This document shows, piece by piece, positions 63,112 to 64,000 of a DNA stretch of 64,000 nt. The stretch is taken from contig NZ_CDDD01000101.1 in NCBI RefSeq assembly GCF_000820165.1, positions 186,001-250,000 of the forward strand, given 5' to 3'. This DNA comes from Aeromonas taiwanensis (GTDB lineage: Bacteria > Pseudomonadota > Gammaproteobacteria > Enterobacterales > Aeromonadaceae). A program made the position numbers and the translations under genes. The first letter of the stretch is position 1. Each line of letters opens with the position of its first letter. The notes under the pieces are model-generated. The model made no database searches. It worked only from the letters and a program-made list of their open reading frames with translations, and was not told where the DNA came from.

Positions 63112-64000
63112 TTACTCTTCATCCGGCGCGGCGGGATCCCGCCTGGCTCTGGGATGAGCGCTGTCATACACCTTGGCCAGATGCTGGAAGTCGAGGTGGG
63201 TGTAGATCTGGGTGGTGGAGAGATCCGCGTGGCCCAGCAGCTCCTGCACCGCCCGCAGATCACCGGAAGACTCCAGCATGTGGGTGGCGAAGCTGTGGCG
63301 CAGCTTGTGGGGATGCACGTGGGCGTTGAGCGCCTGCTTGTTGCCCCAGCCATCGAGCCGCTCCTGCACCGAGCGGGCCGACAACCGCTGCCGGCGCTTG
63401 GAGACGAACAGCGCCTCCGGCTCGTCGCCCGCCAGCAGGGGTCGCACCTTGAGCCATTTCTGCAGCCACTCCACCGCCATCCGCCCGATGGGCAGCACCC
63501 GCTCCCGGGATCCCTTGCCGGTCACCCTGAGCTGGCGATCATCGAGCTTCACGTCCGCGAGGTTCAGCCCCACCAGCTCGGCGAGGCGCAGGCCGGAGGA
63601 GTACATCAGCTCCATGATGGCGCGATCCCGTACCGCCAGTGGATCCTGCTCGTCGGTGATGTTGAGCAGCTGGTACATCTCGTCCACGTCCAGATTCTTG
63701 GGCAGGGGCCGCCCCAGCTTGGGGGTGGCGATGCCCCGCGCCGGGTTGGCGTTGATCCGCCCCTGGCGCACCTGCCAGTCGCAGAAGCTGCGCAAGGCGG
63801 AGAGCTTGGTAGCGAGGGAGCGGGGCGCGAGCCCCCCCTTGTGCATCCGGGTCACCAGGCTGCGCACCTGGCTCGCCTCGAGCCGGGCCCAGTTGTCGAG
63901 CCCCAGCCTCGCCAGCTCGGCGGTCATGGCTTCCAGGTGGGCCTGATAGTTGCTGCGGGTGTGGGGGCTGAGCTGGCGCTCGACCCTCAGGTATTCGATA
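63112..64000 (-). CDS. xerC: Tyrosine recombinase XerC (5' end outside window)
   Basis: The site-specific recombinase that, with XerD, resolves chromosome dimers at dif. At least 295 residues are visible and the frame continues through the right edge ([17 protein letters not shown] upstream of the internal Met at 63927). The catalytic tyrosine-recombinase residues are present: Arg in [11 protein letters not shown], Lys in VTGKGSRER, the [11 protein letters not shown] His-x-x-Arg, His in [17 protein letters not shown] and the nucleophile Tyr in the same block. Cotranscribed with yigB. Confidence 0.95.
   Translation of the reverse strand, partial: IEYLRVERQLSPHTRSNYQAHLEAMTAELARLGLDNWARLEASQVRSLVTRMHKGGLAPRSLATKLSALRSFCDWQVRQGRINANPARGIATPKLGRPLPKNLDVDEMYQLLNITDEQDPLAVRDRAIMELMYSSGLRLAELVGLNLADVKLDDRQLRVTGKGSRERVLPIGRMAVEWLQKWLKVRPLLAGDEPEALFVSKRRQRLSARSVQERLDGWGNKQALNAHVHPHKLRHSFATHMLESSGDLRAVQELLGHADLSTTQIYTHLDFQHLAKVYDSAHPRARRDPAAPDEE

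Overview
The window reads as an ordinary, gene-dense chromosomal segment of a GC-rich member of the genus Aeromonas. The main evidence is the quorum-sensing regulator at 5873-6655, which is recognisably AhyR/AsaR. It sits beside an ArgP/IciA gene, which is the neighbourhood described for ahyRI in Aeromonas. The other proteins (MtlADR, RNase II, NupC, DbpA, MenFDHBCE, MetA, XerC) look like gammaproteobacterial orthologues with aeromonad-type divergence from E. coli. No rRNA, tRNA, CRISPR array, prophage or intact insertion sequence was seen.

Layout. 1-5.6 kb: lipopolysaccharide genes hldE and lpxL, then cpdB and argO. 5.9-8.1 kb: ahyR, a decayed ahyI remnant and argP. 8.2-14.7 kb: rnb, then the mannitol operon mtlA-mtlD-mtlR behind a long leader with CRP-like sites. 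14.8-24.4 kb: a cation/proton antiporter, a zntB-mscS pair, yaiI, nupC, dbpA, a YkgJ-type protein and a PepSY membrane protein. 24.5-32.7 kb: a complete menaquinone cluster, menA divergent from menF-D-H-B-C-E, whose last five genes overlap. 32.9-38.1 kb: sanA, a Fur-boxed operon of an unknown protein plus Mn-type sodA, a secreted lipase with its foldase, a periplasmic protein and a thioesterase. 38.1-44.9 kb: sgrR divergent from a small SgrT-like gene, metY, a GST, yqhD and two unknowns. 45-50.3 kb: ydfG, DUF3624, a GNAT, an RLAN/ATP-grasp ligase, an amylase lipoprotein and DUF2442. 50.5-64 kb: an LtaS-type sulfatase, an AsnC regulator, a phosphatase, metA behind met boxes, an HD-GYP protein, a CinA-like protein, ydjM, a FapA/DUF342 protein, yidA, a puuD-like hydrolase, a lipoprotein, yigB and the 3' part of xerC.

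Themes. Several loci are coherent modules: mannitol uptake and oxidation, menaquinone synthesis, iron-responsive superoxide defence, lipase plus foldase, methionine synthesis under probable MetJ control, and sugar-phosphate stress (sgrR/sgrT).

The most noteworthy observations are these. (1) The AHL synthase gene ahyI is reduced to a frameshifted remnant beside an intact ahyR, leaving a solo LuxR receptor. (2) A 58-residue protein divergent from sgrR carries the LMQWD motif of SgrT, so an SgrS-type dual-function RNA is probably encoded there. (3) Two genes have partial copies of their own 3' ends just downstream; in the yqhD case the differences are mostly synonymous, as expected of a remnant of a displaced homologue. 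(4) The lipase foldase is short and its signature motif is degenerate. All functions are inferred from sequence reading and memory of the families; no database search was run.
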